A stretch of 64,000 bases of DNA, from positions 124,001 through 188,000 of the forward strand of contig NZ_JACIEU010000007.1 of assembly GCF_014197035.1 (NCBI RefSeq). Reading direction: 5' to 3'. Position 1 is the first letter of the stretch. The number at the start of each line of letters is the position of its first letter. Positions 36,621 through 43,860 of this stretch are shown here, one piece after another. The DNA is from Sphingobium scionense (GTDB taxonomy: Bacteria; Pseudomonadota; Alphaproteobacteria; Sphingomonadales; Sphingomonadaceae). Under the pieces are notes generated by a model. That model was not told where the DNA came from. It did not search any database and saw only the letters and a list, made by a program, of their open reading frames with translations. A program made the position numbers and the translations under genes.

Positions 36621-36980
36621 TTAGACCGGCATGCTCATAATGTCCTTGTAGGCGGACAGGAGTTTGTTGCGGACCTGGAGGGTCGCCTCGAAGCTGACCG
36701 ATGCCTGCTGCTTGGCCAGCATGACCGCGGCGATATCGGTGGTTTCGCCCCGTTCGAACGCGGAAGCGGCATCGCCGGCCTGGGTCTGCAGGCCGTTGAC
36801 CTGCTGGAGCGCGTTGTTGAGCGCATCGGTGAAGCCGCCGGGCGCGGTGCCCTGGGTGGCACCGGCGCCGCCAACCGAACCGACATTGCCGGTCGAGGCG
36901 ACGTCGCGCAGCGCGGCGTTCTTTTGCAGGATGGCGCTACGGATCGCCATCACGCTGTCGGTGGGAGAGATGCCGGTCAT
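36621..36980 (-). CDS. fliE: Flagellar hook-basal body protein FliE
   Basis: A 119-aa export substrate that joins the MS-ring to the rod. The C-terminus is diagnostic: FERGETTDIAAVMLAKQQASVSFEATLQVRNKLLSAYKDIMSMPV matches the FliE ending (split here only for description). It begins 12 nt after flbD, so the whole fliE-to-flhB series appears to be transcribed with that regulator. Confidence 0.94.
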   Translation of the reverse strand: MTGISPTDSVMAIRSAILQKNAALRDVASTGNVGSVGGAGATQGTAPGGFTDALNNALQQVNGLQTQAGDAASAFERGETTDIAAVMLAKQQASVSFEATLQVRNKLLSAYKDIMSMPV

Positions 36981-36992
36981 GCCCTAGCCTCC

Positions 36993-38270
36993 TTATGCCG
37001 CAGCCAGCTCGCGCATCTCGGCGAGCCGATAGCGCAGCGTGCGTTCGGAAATGCCCAGCTTGCGGGCGGCGGCAGCGCGATGACCGTCGGTCTCGCGCAG
37101 GGCGGTGCGGATCGCTTCCAGTTTGGAATGATGGGCGACGTCGCGCAGGCGGATCGGTTCGGCGGGCACGACGGAAATCGGAGCAACCGGTGCGGCGGCG
37201 ACGATGCGCAAGGGCTGCGGCGCGGCGCCGACATGCAGGTCGTCAGCCTCGATCCGTTCGCCGTCCCGCAGGACCAGCGCACGCTGAAGAACATTGCCCA
37301 GTTCGCGGGCGTTGCCCTGCCAGCGATGCGCGGCCAGCTTGTCAAGTGCAGCGGCGGTCGGCCAGACGAAGCCTTCCTTGCCGACATCCTGATGGCGCAG
37401 CAGCATGGCGGCGGCGATCGCAGCGATGTCACCGGGACGTTCGGCCAGCGGGCGCAGTTCCAGCGCCATGACATTGAGGCGCCAGTAGAGGTCTTCGCGG
37501 AAGCGGCCGGCGGCGACTTCATCGGCCAGGTTACGGTTGCAGGCGGCGACGATGCGGACATTGACCGGCACCGGATGGGTGGCGCCGACCGGCAGGACTT
37601 CGCCTTCCTGGAGGGCTCGCAGCAGCTTGGCCTGCAGCGCCAGGGGCAGCTCGGCAATTTCGTCGAGGAACAGGGTGCCGCCGTCAGCGGCGAGGAACAG
37701 GCCGTCCGAGGCATTGGAGGCGCCGGTGAAGCTGCCCTTCTTGTGGCCGAAGAGCATCGCTTCCATCATGGTTTCAGGCAGTGCGGCGCAGTTGACGGCG
37801 ATGAAGTCATGCCCGTTGCGGCCCGACTGGGCGTGCAGGAAACGGGCCATGCCTTCCTTGCCGGTGCCGGTGTCACCCTGGATCAGCACGGTGGCATCGC
37901 TGCGGGCCACGCGGCCGGCGAGCGTCATCAGGCGGGCGCTGGCGGCATCGCCAACAGCTGGGATCGAGGCCGGACGGGCCAGTTCGGCGATCAGCGCGAA
38001 GGCGAAACCCATGTCCTCCAGGCCAAAGGCGACGCGGGCGGGCAGGCCATTGGCGGCAGGCACCAGCGACGGCTTGCCATCAACGAGGTTGATCAGGATA
38101 TCACGATGGGTGGCATGGCCGATCTCGGTGGCGAGAAGGACGCGGCGGCCATCCCGCTCACGCGGGCTCTGCGCATCCACGATCCGCACCGTGTACAAGG
38201 CATTTTCGAGCCAGTGCTGCAGGCCCGGAACGAGCGCGCAAACCCCACGGCTCACGTCAAGCGATGACAT
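36993..38270 (-). CDS. flbD: Sigma-54-dependent flagellar activator (FlbD/FleQ type)
   Basis: A 425-aa enhancer-binding protein. Residues 1-110 are a poorly conserved N-terminal domain without the Asp triad of a receiver. The AAA+ domain has Walker A GDTGTGKE (132-139), the sigma-54 contact loop as GSFTGA (179-184) instead of GAFTGA, Walker B GTLFLDEIAE, and FREDLYWRLN. A Fis-type helix-turn-helix ends it (AAARKLGISERTLRYRL). Three strong sigma-54 sites in this locus are its likely targets. First gene of the fli operon; its upstream region has a CGGCAA-type dyad and a CtrA-like half-site. Confidence 0.93.
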   Translation of the reverse strand: MSSLDVSRGVCALVPGLQHWLENALYTVRIVDAQSPRERDGRRVLLATEIGHATHRDILINLVDGKPSLVPAANGLPARVAFGLEDMGFAFALIAELARPASIPAVGDAASARLMTLAGRVARSDATVLIQGDTGTGKEGMARFLHAQSGRNGHDFIAVNCAALPETMMEAMLFGHKKGSFTGASNASDGLFLAADGGTLFLDEIAELPLALQAKLLRALQEGEVLPVGATHPVPVNVRIVAACNRNLADEVAAGRFREDLYWRLNVMALELRPLAERPGDIAAIAAAMLLRHQDVGKEGFVWPTAAALDKLAAHRWQGNARELGNVLQRALVLRDGERIEADDLHVGAAPQPLRIVAAAPVAPISVVPAEPIRLRDVAHHSKLEAIRTALRETDGHRAAAARKLGISERTLRYRLAEMRELAAA

Positions 38271-38358
38271 GAACTGTCCCCAGTGTCTTGGCAGGCTTGT
38301 GCCCCCGCACGCCCCTACCCCCTTCGATATGAGGAATGTACGCTGGCGTGGTTATTAG

Positions 38359-38367
38359 ATGGTTAAC
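38359..38367 (-). promoter_or_regulatory. CtrA-type half-site upstream of flbD
   Basis: On the minus strand GTTAACCAT (38367-38359), containing the alphaproteobacterial CtrA half-site TTAACCAT, 89 bp before the flbD start codon. A second GTTAA lies 8 bp away, close to but not exactly the full TTAA-N7-TTAA spacing. CtrA control is inferred. Confidence 0.45.
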
Positions 38368-38379
38368 GCCGCCATTAAC

Positions 38380-38396
38380 TTGCCGGTGACCGGCAA
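38380..38396. promoter_or_regulatory. TTGCCGG-TGA-CCGGCAA dyad upstream of flbD
   Basis: Perfect 7-bp arms around TGA. On the plus strand seven T follow (38397-38403), so it could also look like a terminator, but no plus-strand gene lies upstream for it to end. The CGGCAA element recurs in two dyads upstream of flgB. It lies ~110 bp before the flbD start and ~100 bp before the fliC promoter, so it could be an activator or autoregulatory site. Confidence 0.5.
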
Positions 38397-38496
38397 TTTT
38401 TTTCCGCCCCGGCATCGGAAAAATCGCACTCTATATATACGCGTCCACGTAGAGAGCTGTTTTTCCGCCTTTTTCCAGAAAAATCGCATCACCCCC

Positions 38497-38523
38497 TAAA
38501 AGCTTTTCGCAGCCCGCCGTTAT
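38497..38523 (+). promoter_or_regulatory. Sigma-28 (FliA) type promoter of fliC
   Basis: TAAAAGCT (38497-38504), 11 bp, GCCGTTAT (38516-38523). It matches TAAA and six of eight bases of the FliA -10 GCCGATAA at the exact consensus spacing. It ends 62 bp before the flagellin start codon. The start codon is preceded by AAAGGGA. Confidence 0.8.
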
Positions 38524-38585
38524 CCCCTTTCGAGGCCGCAAGCGTCAGATGACAGCGACCGGATGATGAACGGAAAGGGAATATC

Positions 38586-39446
38586 ATGACTGTTATCGCA
38601 ACCAACTCGTCGGCGCTGCGGGCCACCAATGCTTCGACCTCCGCCAGCAAGGCCCTGTCCACCGCCATGGAGCGCCTGTCGACCGGCAAGCGCATCAACT
38701 CGGCCAAGGACGACGCCGCCGGCCTCGCCATCGCTTCGTCGATGACCGCACAGATCAAGGGCATGACCCAGGGCATCCGCAACGCCAATGACGGCATCAG
38801 CCTGGCGCAGACCGCCGAAGGCGCGCTGGGTGAAGTCACCAACATGCTGCAGCGTATGCGTGAACTGACCGTCCAGGCCGGCAACGACACCAACGACGAT
38901 ACCGCCAAGGGCAACATCAAGTCGGAAATCGACCAGCTCGCCACCCAGATCGGCAAGGTTCTGTCGGACACCAGCTTCAACGGCATCAAGCTGTTCGACG
39001 GTTCGGCCGGCCCCGCCGCTGACGGCAAGATCAACATCCAGGCTGGTGCGAACTCGAGCGACGCCATCGAAATCGACCTGGGCGATGTCCAGGGTGACAC
39101 CGACGTCGCCGCTGTGGTGACCAGCGGTGCGGTCACGACCGACCTCGACGTCACGGCCACCGGCTTCGATGTCGGCGCAGCGCTCGACCTCTACGACTCC
39201 GCCCTGAAGGCCGTCGACACCTCGCGCGCCAATCTCGGTGCGGTGCAGAACCGCCTGGAATCGACCGTCAACACACTGACCGCCAACGTCACCAACCTGA
39301 CCGACGCCAAGAGCCGCATCGAAGACGCCGATTTCTCGACCGAAACCACCGCGCTCGCCAAGGCCCAGATCCTGAGCCAGGCATCGACCGCGATGCTGGC
39401 CCAGGCCAACCAGAGCCAGCAGAACGTCATGAAGCTGATCCAGTAA
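38586..39446 (+). CDS. fliC: Flagellin
   Basis: A 286-aa flagellin, short because the outer D2/D3 domains are nearly missing. The N-terminal D0/D1 has [26 protein letters not shown] then [15 protein letters not shown] and LREL-type [11 protein letters not shown]. The C-terminal D1/D0 has [10 protein letters not shown], then [23 protein letters not shown] and a final Q. AAAGGGAATATC precedes ATG 38586, giving the ribosome site. It is the only flagellin in the window, driven by a sigma-28-type promoter and followed by two large hairpins. Confidence 0.97.
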   Translation: MTVIATNSSALRATNASTSASKALSTAMERLSTGKRINSAKDDAAGLAIASSMTAQIKGMTQGIRNANDGISLAQTAEGALGEVTNMLQRMRELTVQAGNDTNDDTAKGNIKSEIDQLATQIGKVLSDTSFNGIKLFDGSAGPAADGKINIQAGANSSDAIEIDLGDVQGDTDVAAVVTSGAVTTDLDVTATGFDVGAALDLYDSALKAVDTSRANLGAVQNRLESTVNTLTANVTNLTDAKSRIEDADFSTETTALAKAQILSQASTAMLAQANQSQQNVMKLIQ

Positions 39447-39465
39447 TCCGGATCGGACACCGAAA

Positions 39466-39503
39466 ATGACGGGTTGAGGTATTGGTCACCGGCAACCCGT
39501 CAT
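39466..39503. terminator. Stem-loop 1 behind fliC
   Basis: ATGACGGGTTG (39466-39476) and CAACCCGTCAT (39493-39503) form a perfect 11-bp stem with a 16-nt loop, 20 bp after the fliC stop. No U-tract follows. Probably a 3' end or stability structure of the abundant flagellin mRNA. Confidence 0.5.
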
Positions 39504-39506
39504 GTC

Positions 39507-39544
39507 ACCCCCGGCACATCAACAGTCCCCACCGTGCCGGGGGT
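39507..39544. terminator. Stem-loop 2 behind fliC
   Basis: ACCCCCGGCAC (39507-39517) and GTGCCGGGGGT (39534-39544) form another perfect 11-bp stem with a 16-nt loop, 3 bp after the first. The same stem and loop lengths with a different sequence are notable. No U-tract. Confidence 0.5.
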
Positions 39545-39659
39545 AACACCTTCGATCAAACGGCCAAATTCGAAGCCTCCGTCCCCCCGGGCGGGGGCTT
39601 CATCGCGTTTGATTCCAGGCGCATCTTGCAATGCCGCGATCAGCACCCATGATGGACGC

Positions 39660-41147
39660 ATGACCATGATCGACCGGCGCGCCTTGATCGCTGCTTCGGG
39701 CGCAGCCCTGCTGCTCCCCCGCCCTGCCCTTTCCCAAGCCAGAAGCGACCGTTTCTCATGGGATGGCATCATCGCCCTGGCGCAGAAGCAGGCGCGCGCG
39801 CCCTTTGACGAGACGCCGCCCAATCCGGTCGCCGCCAAGGTTGGTTATGACCAGATGCACCAGGCCCGGTTCCGCGACGAGAAGACGATCTGGGGTGACC
39901 TGCCCGGCGATACCGGCGTTCGCCTGTTCCCGCTGAGTGGCACAGCCCAGCAACCGGTACAGATCGCGCTGGTCGACAAAGGCGTTGCAACGCCGCTGCG
40001 TTATGATCCCGCCATGTTCGAGACGCCGGACGGCAATGCCGTCGCGGACCTTGGCCCGGACGCAGGCTTTGCCGGCTTCCGCATCATGAATGCCAAGCGC
40101 GACGGCGACTGGCTGTCCTTCCTGGGTGCCAGCTATTTCCGCGCGCCCGGCCCGACCAAGCAGTTTGGCTTGTCGGCCCGCGCGATCGCGATCAACACCA
40201 GCATTCCGGGCAAGGAGGAATTTCCCCGCTTCACCCATTTCTGGCTGGAGCGGACCGGCGACAGCAGCGTCACCGTCTATGCCGTGCTGGACGGAGCGTC
40301 GATCACCGGCGCCTTCCGCTTCGTCAACCGGCTCGGCCCCAAGGGGGTGACACAGGATGTGACCGCCGCCCTCTTCCCGCGCCGGCCGATCCCCGAACTG
40401 GGGCTGATGGCGATGACCAGCATGTTCTGGTATGATGAAGCGCATCGGACCAAAGGCACCGACTGGCGCCCGGAAATCCATGATTCCGACCTTCTGTCGA
40501 TCGCCAGCGCCGACGGCAGCGCGCAAGCCAGGCCGCTGGTGAACCCGTCCGTCCCGCGCGTCGACGGTTTTGCCGAGACAAGCCCCAAGGGCTTTGGCCT
40601 GCTGCAGCGCGACCGTAATTTCGACCATTATCAGGATGACGGCGTCTATTATGACCGTCGCCCTTCGCTATGGGCGACGCCGGCCGCGCCGCTGGGTGCG
40701 GGGCAGGTGCGGCTCTACACCTTCCCGACCGACAGCGAATATACCGACAATGTCTGCGCCTATTGGACGCCGGCAAAGGCTGCACGTCCGGGCAGCCGGA
40801 TCGATGCCGCCTATCGCCTGGACTGGACGGGGGACCGTGCGCCGGTCGGCGGCAATCTGGCGATCGTGCAGGCTGTCTGGCGCGGTCGTGGCGACGAAGC
40901 CGGGGTCGAGCGGCTGGTGATCGACTTTGCCGGCCTGCCCGCCGATGCGAAGCCCGACCTGTGGACCGACATCGGCAATGGCACGATTATCAAGAAGGGC
41001 GGATATCCGGTGCTGGGCCAGGCGGGATTATATCGCGCGGCGATCGATATCCGCAAATCCGGCGACAAAGCGGCGGATATCCGGGTCCAACTTCGCTCTG
41101 GCAATCGCGCGTTCAGCGAATATGTGCATTATCCCATTGGCGCATGA
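39660..41147 (+). CDS. opgG: Periplasmic glucan biosynthesis protein OpgG/OpgD
   Basis: A 495-aa exported protein of the MdoG family that shapes osmoregulated periplasmic glucans. The N-terminus MTMIDRRALIAASGAALLL has a twin-arginine-like pair ahead of the hydrophobic core and ends at PALSQA, so Tat export, as for OpgD, is possible. Family blocks are YDQMHQARF, GVRLFPLSG, FPRFTHFWLER, LGLMAMTSMFWYDE, and DGFAETSPKGFGLLQRDRNFDHYQDDGVYYDRRPSLW. It precedes opgH by 60 bp. Start ATG 39660; the earlier frame from 39474 covers hairpin sequence. Finding opgGH inside the flagellar locus is notable. Confidence 0.92.
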   Translation: MTMIDRRALIAASGAALLLPRPALSQARSDRFSWDGIIALAQKQARAPFDETPPNPVAAKVGYDQMHQARFRDEKTIWGDLPGDTGVRLFPLSGTAQQPVQIALVDKGVATPLRYDPAMFETPDGNAVADLGPDAGFAGFRIMNAKRDGDWLSFLGASYFRAPGPTKQFGLSARAIAINTSIPGKEEFPRFTHFWLERTGDSSVTVYAVLDGASITGAFRFVNRLGPKGVTQDVTAALFPRRPIPELGLMAMTSMFWYDEAHRTKGTDWRPEIHDSDLLSIASADGSAQARPLVNPSVPRVDGFAETSPKGFGLLQRDRNFDHYQDDGVYYDRRPSLWATPAAPLGAGQVRLYTFPTDSEYTDNVCAYWTPAKAARPGSRIDAAYRLDWTGDRAPVGGNLAIVQAVWRGRGDEAGVERLVIDFAGLPADAKPDLWTDIGNGTIIKKGGYPVLGQAGLYRAAIDIRKSGDKAADIRVQLRSGNRAFSEYVHYPIGA

Positions 41148-41207
41148 ACGGAACCACGCACCCGGCGAAAGGTTCTAGCGCTCAGGTTAACCAGGAACGG
41201 GTCTGAC

Positions 41208-43094
41208 ATGACATCGACAGGAGGCACGAACGTGGCCGATGGGGCCACGGGGTCGCAAGCCCTTGTCCGGGCGTTCGAAAGCGTGCCGGCAGAGGCACCG
41301 CTCGCCATGCCGGTGCAGGATTTCGCGACCGCGCCGGGCCGCATCCATCGACCCATGAATATCGACCTGTGGGCCCGCCGGGTGCTGGTCGTGCTGCTGG
41401 CGCTGCTGCCTGCAGCGCTCGCCGCGCACGAAATGCGCCGCTCGATCGGCCTTGATGGCATTTCCTTCTGGGAAGGCGTCTATCTCGCCCTGTTCATCCC
41501 GCTTTTTGCCTGGATCGCCTTCGGCTTTGCCACCGCCGCGATCGGCTTCCTGCTGCTGACGGTCGGCAAGGGCAAGGGCGTTCGCCCCTATATCCCGCGC
41601 GACCGCACGCCGCTGAAGGCGCGCACCGCCATCCTGCTGCCGGTCTGTAACGAGGATTTCCTGGGCGTGCTCGGCCGCCTGTCGATCATGGAACGATCGC
41701 TCTCACAGGTGATGGGTGGCGAACGGTTCGAATTCTTCATCCTGTCGGATTCCAACCCGGAAAATGGCGAGACCGAGCGCAAGGCCTATCTGGAAATGCG
41801 CAAGGCCTTCTCGCGCCCCGTCCATTATCGCCGCCGCGCCCGCAATATCGGCCGGAAGCCCGGCAATATCGAGGAGTGGGTGACCCGTTTCGGCGGCGCA
41901 TATGACCATATGATCGTGCTGGATGCCGACAGCGTGATGAGCGGCCAGACCATGGCGCGGCTATCGGTCGACATGGAACGCCACCCGCATCTGGGTCTGA
42001 TCCAGACCGTGCCGACGGTGATGGGCGCCGCCACGCTGTTTGCCCGCTGGCAGCAATTTGCCAGCCGCCTGTTCGGCCCGATCTCGGCCGCCGGCATGAT
42101 CTGGTGGGCGGGGTCCGAAGGCATGTTCTGGGGCCATAATGCGATCGTGCGGGTGCGCGCCTTCGCCGAAAGCTGCGGCCTGCCCGAACTGCCGGGCCGC
42201 GCGCCCTTTGGCGGCCATATATTGAGCCATGACATGCTGGAGGCAGCCTTGTTGCGCCGGCGCGGCTGGGACGTCCACATGGTCACGGCCGACGACAGTT
42301 TCGAGGAATTCCCGCCGGCCATGCCCGACCTGTTCACCCGCGACCGTCGCTGGTGCCAGGGCAATATCCAGCATGTCCCGCTGCTGGCGAAGATCAAGGG
42401 GCTGCACCCGGTCAGCCGGTTCCAGTTGTTCGTCGGTGCTTCGGCCTATTGCACCTCCCCGCTATGGCTGGCGATGATGCTGGTAGCGCTGGGCGGTGTC
42501 GCCACGGGCGTCTGGCCGCCGGCCGCTGCACTGCCCTCAAGCACATTGCTGACCGTGACGGCGGTGCTGCTGTTCGGCCCAAAGATATTGGCGATCGGCT
42601 GGGCCATGGCCGACCCGTCGCGCCGTATCGGCTTTGGCGGTGCGGTGCGCATGACGCGCGGCGTGATCGCCGACATCATTCTGTCGATCCTGATGGCGCC
42701 GGTCGCGATGCTGACCCAGACGATCAACCTGTTCAGCATATTGATGGGCCGCAAGGCGAGCTGGAACGGCCAGACCCGCGACCGCGACGGCATGGCGATA
42801 CTGGGTGCGATCTGGCTGTTCAAATGGCATATCCTGCTCGGCGTCGGCCTCACCGTGCTGGCGGTGCGCGCCAATGCGATCGGCTGGATGAGCCCGGTGC
42901 TGGCCGGCCTGTTCGCCGCGCCCATTCTGGCCGCACTGACCGCGCGCAAGGATTTGGGCCAGCGGGCGGAAAATAGCGGCCTGTTCCAGGTACCCGAACC
43001 CTGGTGGCGGACGCAGAATTACCGGCCGCTGCGTTTCCGCTGGCCGGTTCCGGGTCGCAAGGCATCGGTATCGCGTCCCGCCAACGACGGTTGA
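41208..43094 (+). CDS. opgH: Periplasmic glucan glucosyltransferase OpgH
   Basis: A 628-aa inner-membrane family-2 glycosyltransferase making the beta-1,2-type backbone of periplasmic glucans. Two membrane helices (VLLALLPAALAA and AFGFATAAIGFLLLTVG) precede the GT domain with DADSVMSG (the metal-binding DxD), DDSFEEFPPAMPDLFTRDRRWCQGN (base Asp and the QxxRW-type block), then several C-terminal helices. It pairs with opgG upstream and converges on fliA with 16 bp between stops. Confidence 0.94.
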   Translation: MTSTGGTNVADGATGSQALVRAFESVPAEAPLAMPVQDFATAPGRIHRPMNIDLWARRVLVVLLALLPAALAAHEMRRSIGLDGISFWEGVYLALFIPLFAWIAFGFATAAIGFLLLTVGKGKGVRPYIPRDRTPLKARTAILLPVCNEDFLGVLGRLSIMERSLSQVMGGERFEFFILSDSNPENGETERKAYLEMRKAFSRPVHYRRRARNIGRKPGNIEEWVTRFGGAYDHMIVLDADSVMSGQTMARLSVDMERHPHLGLIQTVPTVMGAATLFARWQQFASRLFGPISAAGMIWWAGSEGMFWGHNAIVRVRAFAESCGLPELPGRAPFGGHILSHDMLEAALLRRRGWDVHMVTADDSFEEFPPAMPDLFTRDRRWCQGNIQHVPLLAKIKGLHPVSRFQLFVGASAYCTSPLWLAMMLVALGGVATGVWPPAAALPSSTLLTVTAVLLFGPKILAIGWAMADPSRRIGFGGAVRMTRGVIADIILSILMAPVAMLTQTINLFSILMGRKASWNGQTRDRDGMAILGAIWLFKWHILLGVGLTVLAVRANAIGWMSPVLAGLFAAPILAALTARKDLGQRAENSGLFQVPEPWWRTQNYRPLRFRWPVPGRKASVSRPANDG

Positions 43095-43110
43095 CGGGCG
43101 CGCGGGTGGG

Positions 43111-43848
43111 TCAATTCCAGTCGCTGAGCTTGCCGCGCAGCTTGTCGAGTGCTGACTTCTTGATCTGGCAAACGCGCGCGGCGCCAATGTCCAGCGTCTG
43201 GCCGATTTCCTCCAGATTGAGTTCCTCGACGAAATAGAGTTGCAGCACCAGCGCCTCGCGCTCGGGCAGTTCGCCGATGCATTTGGCGAGCGCGCCCTTG
43301 AGCGATTCCCGTTCCATGATGTCGTCGGCACGATCCTCGACATCGGCAAACCACATGGACTGGTCGGAATAGACTTCATCCATGCTGGTGTGCTGGACCA
43401 TCTCGGCGCCATCGGCCGCCTCGCGATAATCGGCGGCGTCCATGCCCAGTTCAGCGGCCATTTCCGCTTCCAGCGGCGCTCTGCCAAGCTTCTGTTCCAG
43501 CTTCGCACGGGTGGCAGCCAGCTTCTTGCGGGTCGCCATGGCGGAGCGGCACAGGGTGGAATGGCGCCGCAGATGATCGATCATCGCACCGCGCACGCGC
43601 AGCTGCGCATAGGAGGCGAAGCCCAGGCCGCGATCCTCGAAACTGTTGGCGGACTCCACCAGCGCGACCATGCCGATCTGCAGCAGATCCTCCACCTCGA
43701 TCGCGCTGGAGACGCGGCCATGGACGTGCCAAGCGATCTTGCGCACCAACGGCATGTAGCGGCGCGCCAGCTGTTCAGGGGAATTGGCAAGCCCTGCCCG
43801 TCCATAGGTGAGGACATCCGAGCCTGCAGCGACCTTATTCATATACAT
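43111..43848 (-). CDS. fliA: Flagellar sigma factor FliA (sigma-28)
   Basis: A 245-aa sigma-70-family factor of the FliA group. Region 2 has YMPLVRKIAWHVHGRVSSAIEVEDLLQIGMVALVES and ASYAQLRVRGAMIDHLR, the FliA-type signature; region 4 ends in LQLYFVEELNLEEIGQTLDIGAARVCQIKK-type helix-turn-helix. It should transcribe fliC, fliD, flgM and motAB, each of which has a matching promoter here, and is held by FlgM. It is 12 nt after flhA with GAGGAGA before the ATG. FliA is uncommon in alphaproteobacteria that use FlaF/FlbT. Confidence 0.95.
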   Translation of the reverse strand: MYMNKVAAGSDVLTYGRAGLANSPEQLARRYMPLVRKIAWHVHGRVSSAIEVEDLLQIGMVALVESANSFEDRGLGFASYAQLRVRGAMIDHLRRHSTLCRSAMATRKKLAATRAKLEQKLGRAPLEAEMAAELGMDAADYREAADGAEMVQHTSMDEVYSDQSMWFADVEDRADDIMERESLKGALAKCIGELPEREALVLQLYFVEELNLEEIGQTLDIGAARVCQIKKSALDKLRGKLSDWN

Positions 43849-43860
43849 TGGTCAGTCTCC

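Noticed and set aside
35751..38267. 838-codon plus-strand open frame
   Set aside because: Antisense to fliF, fliE and flbD, whose domains are unmistakable.
38281..38585. Sigma-54 promoter in front of fliC
   Set aside because: GGGGGCACAAGCCTGCC on the minus strand near 38290-38306 is one base short of the GG-N10-GC spacing, and no plus-strand match exists; the sigma-28 site explains fliC better.
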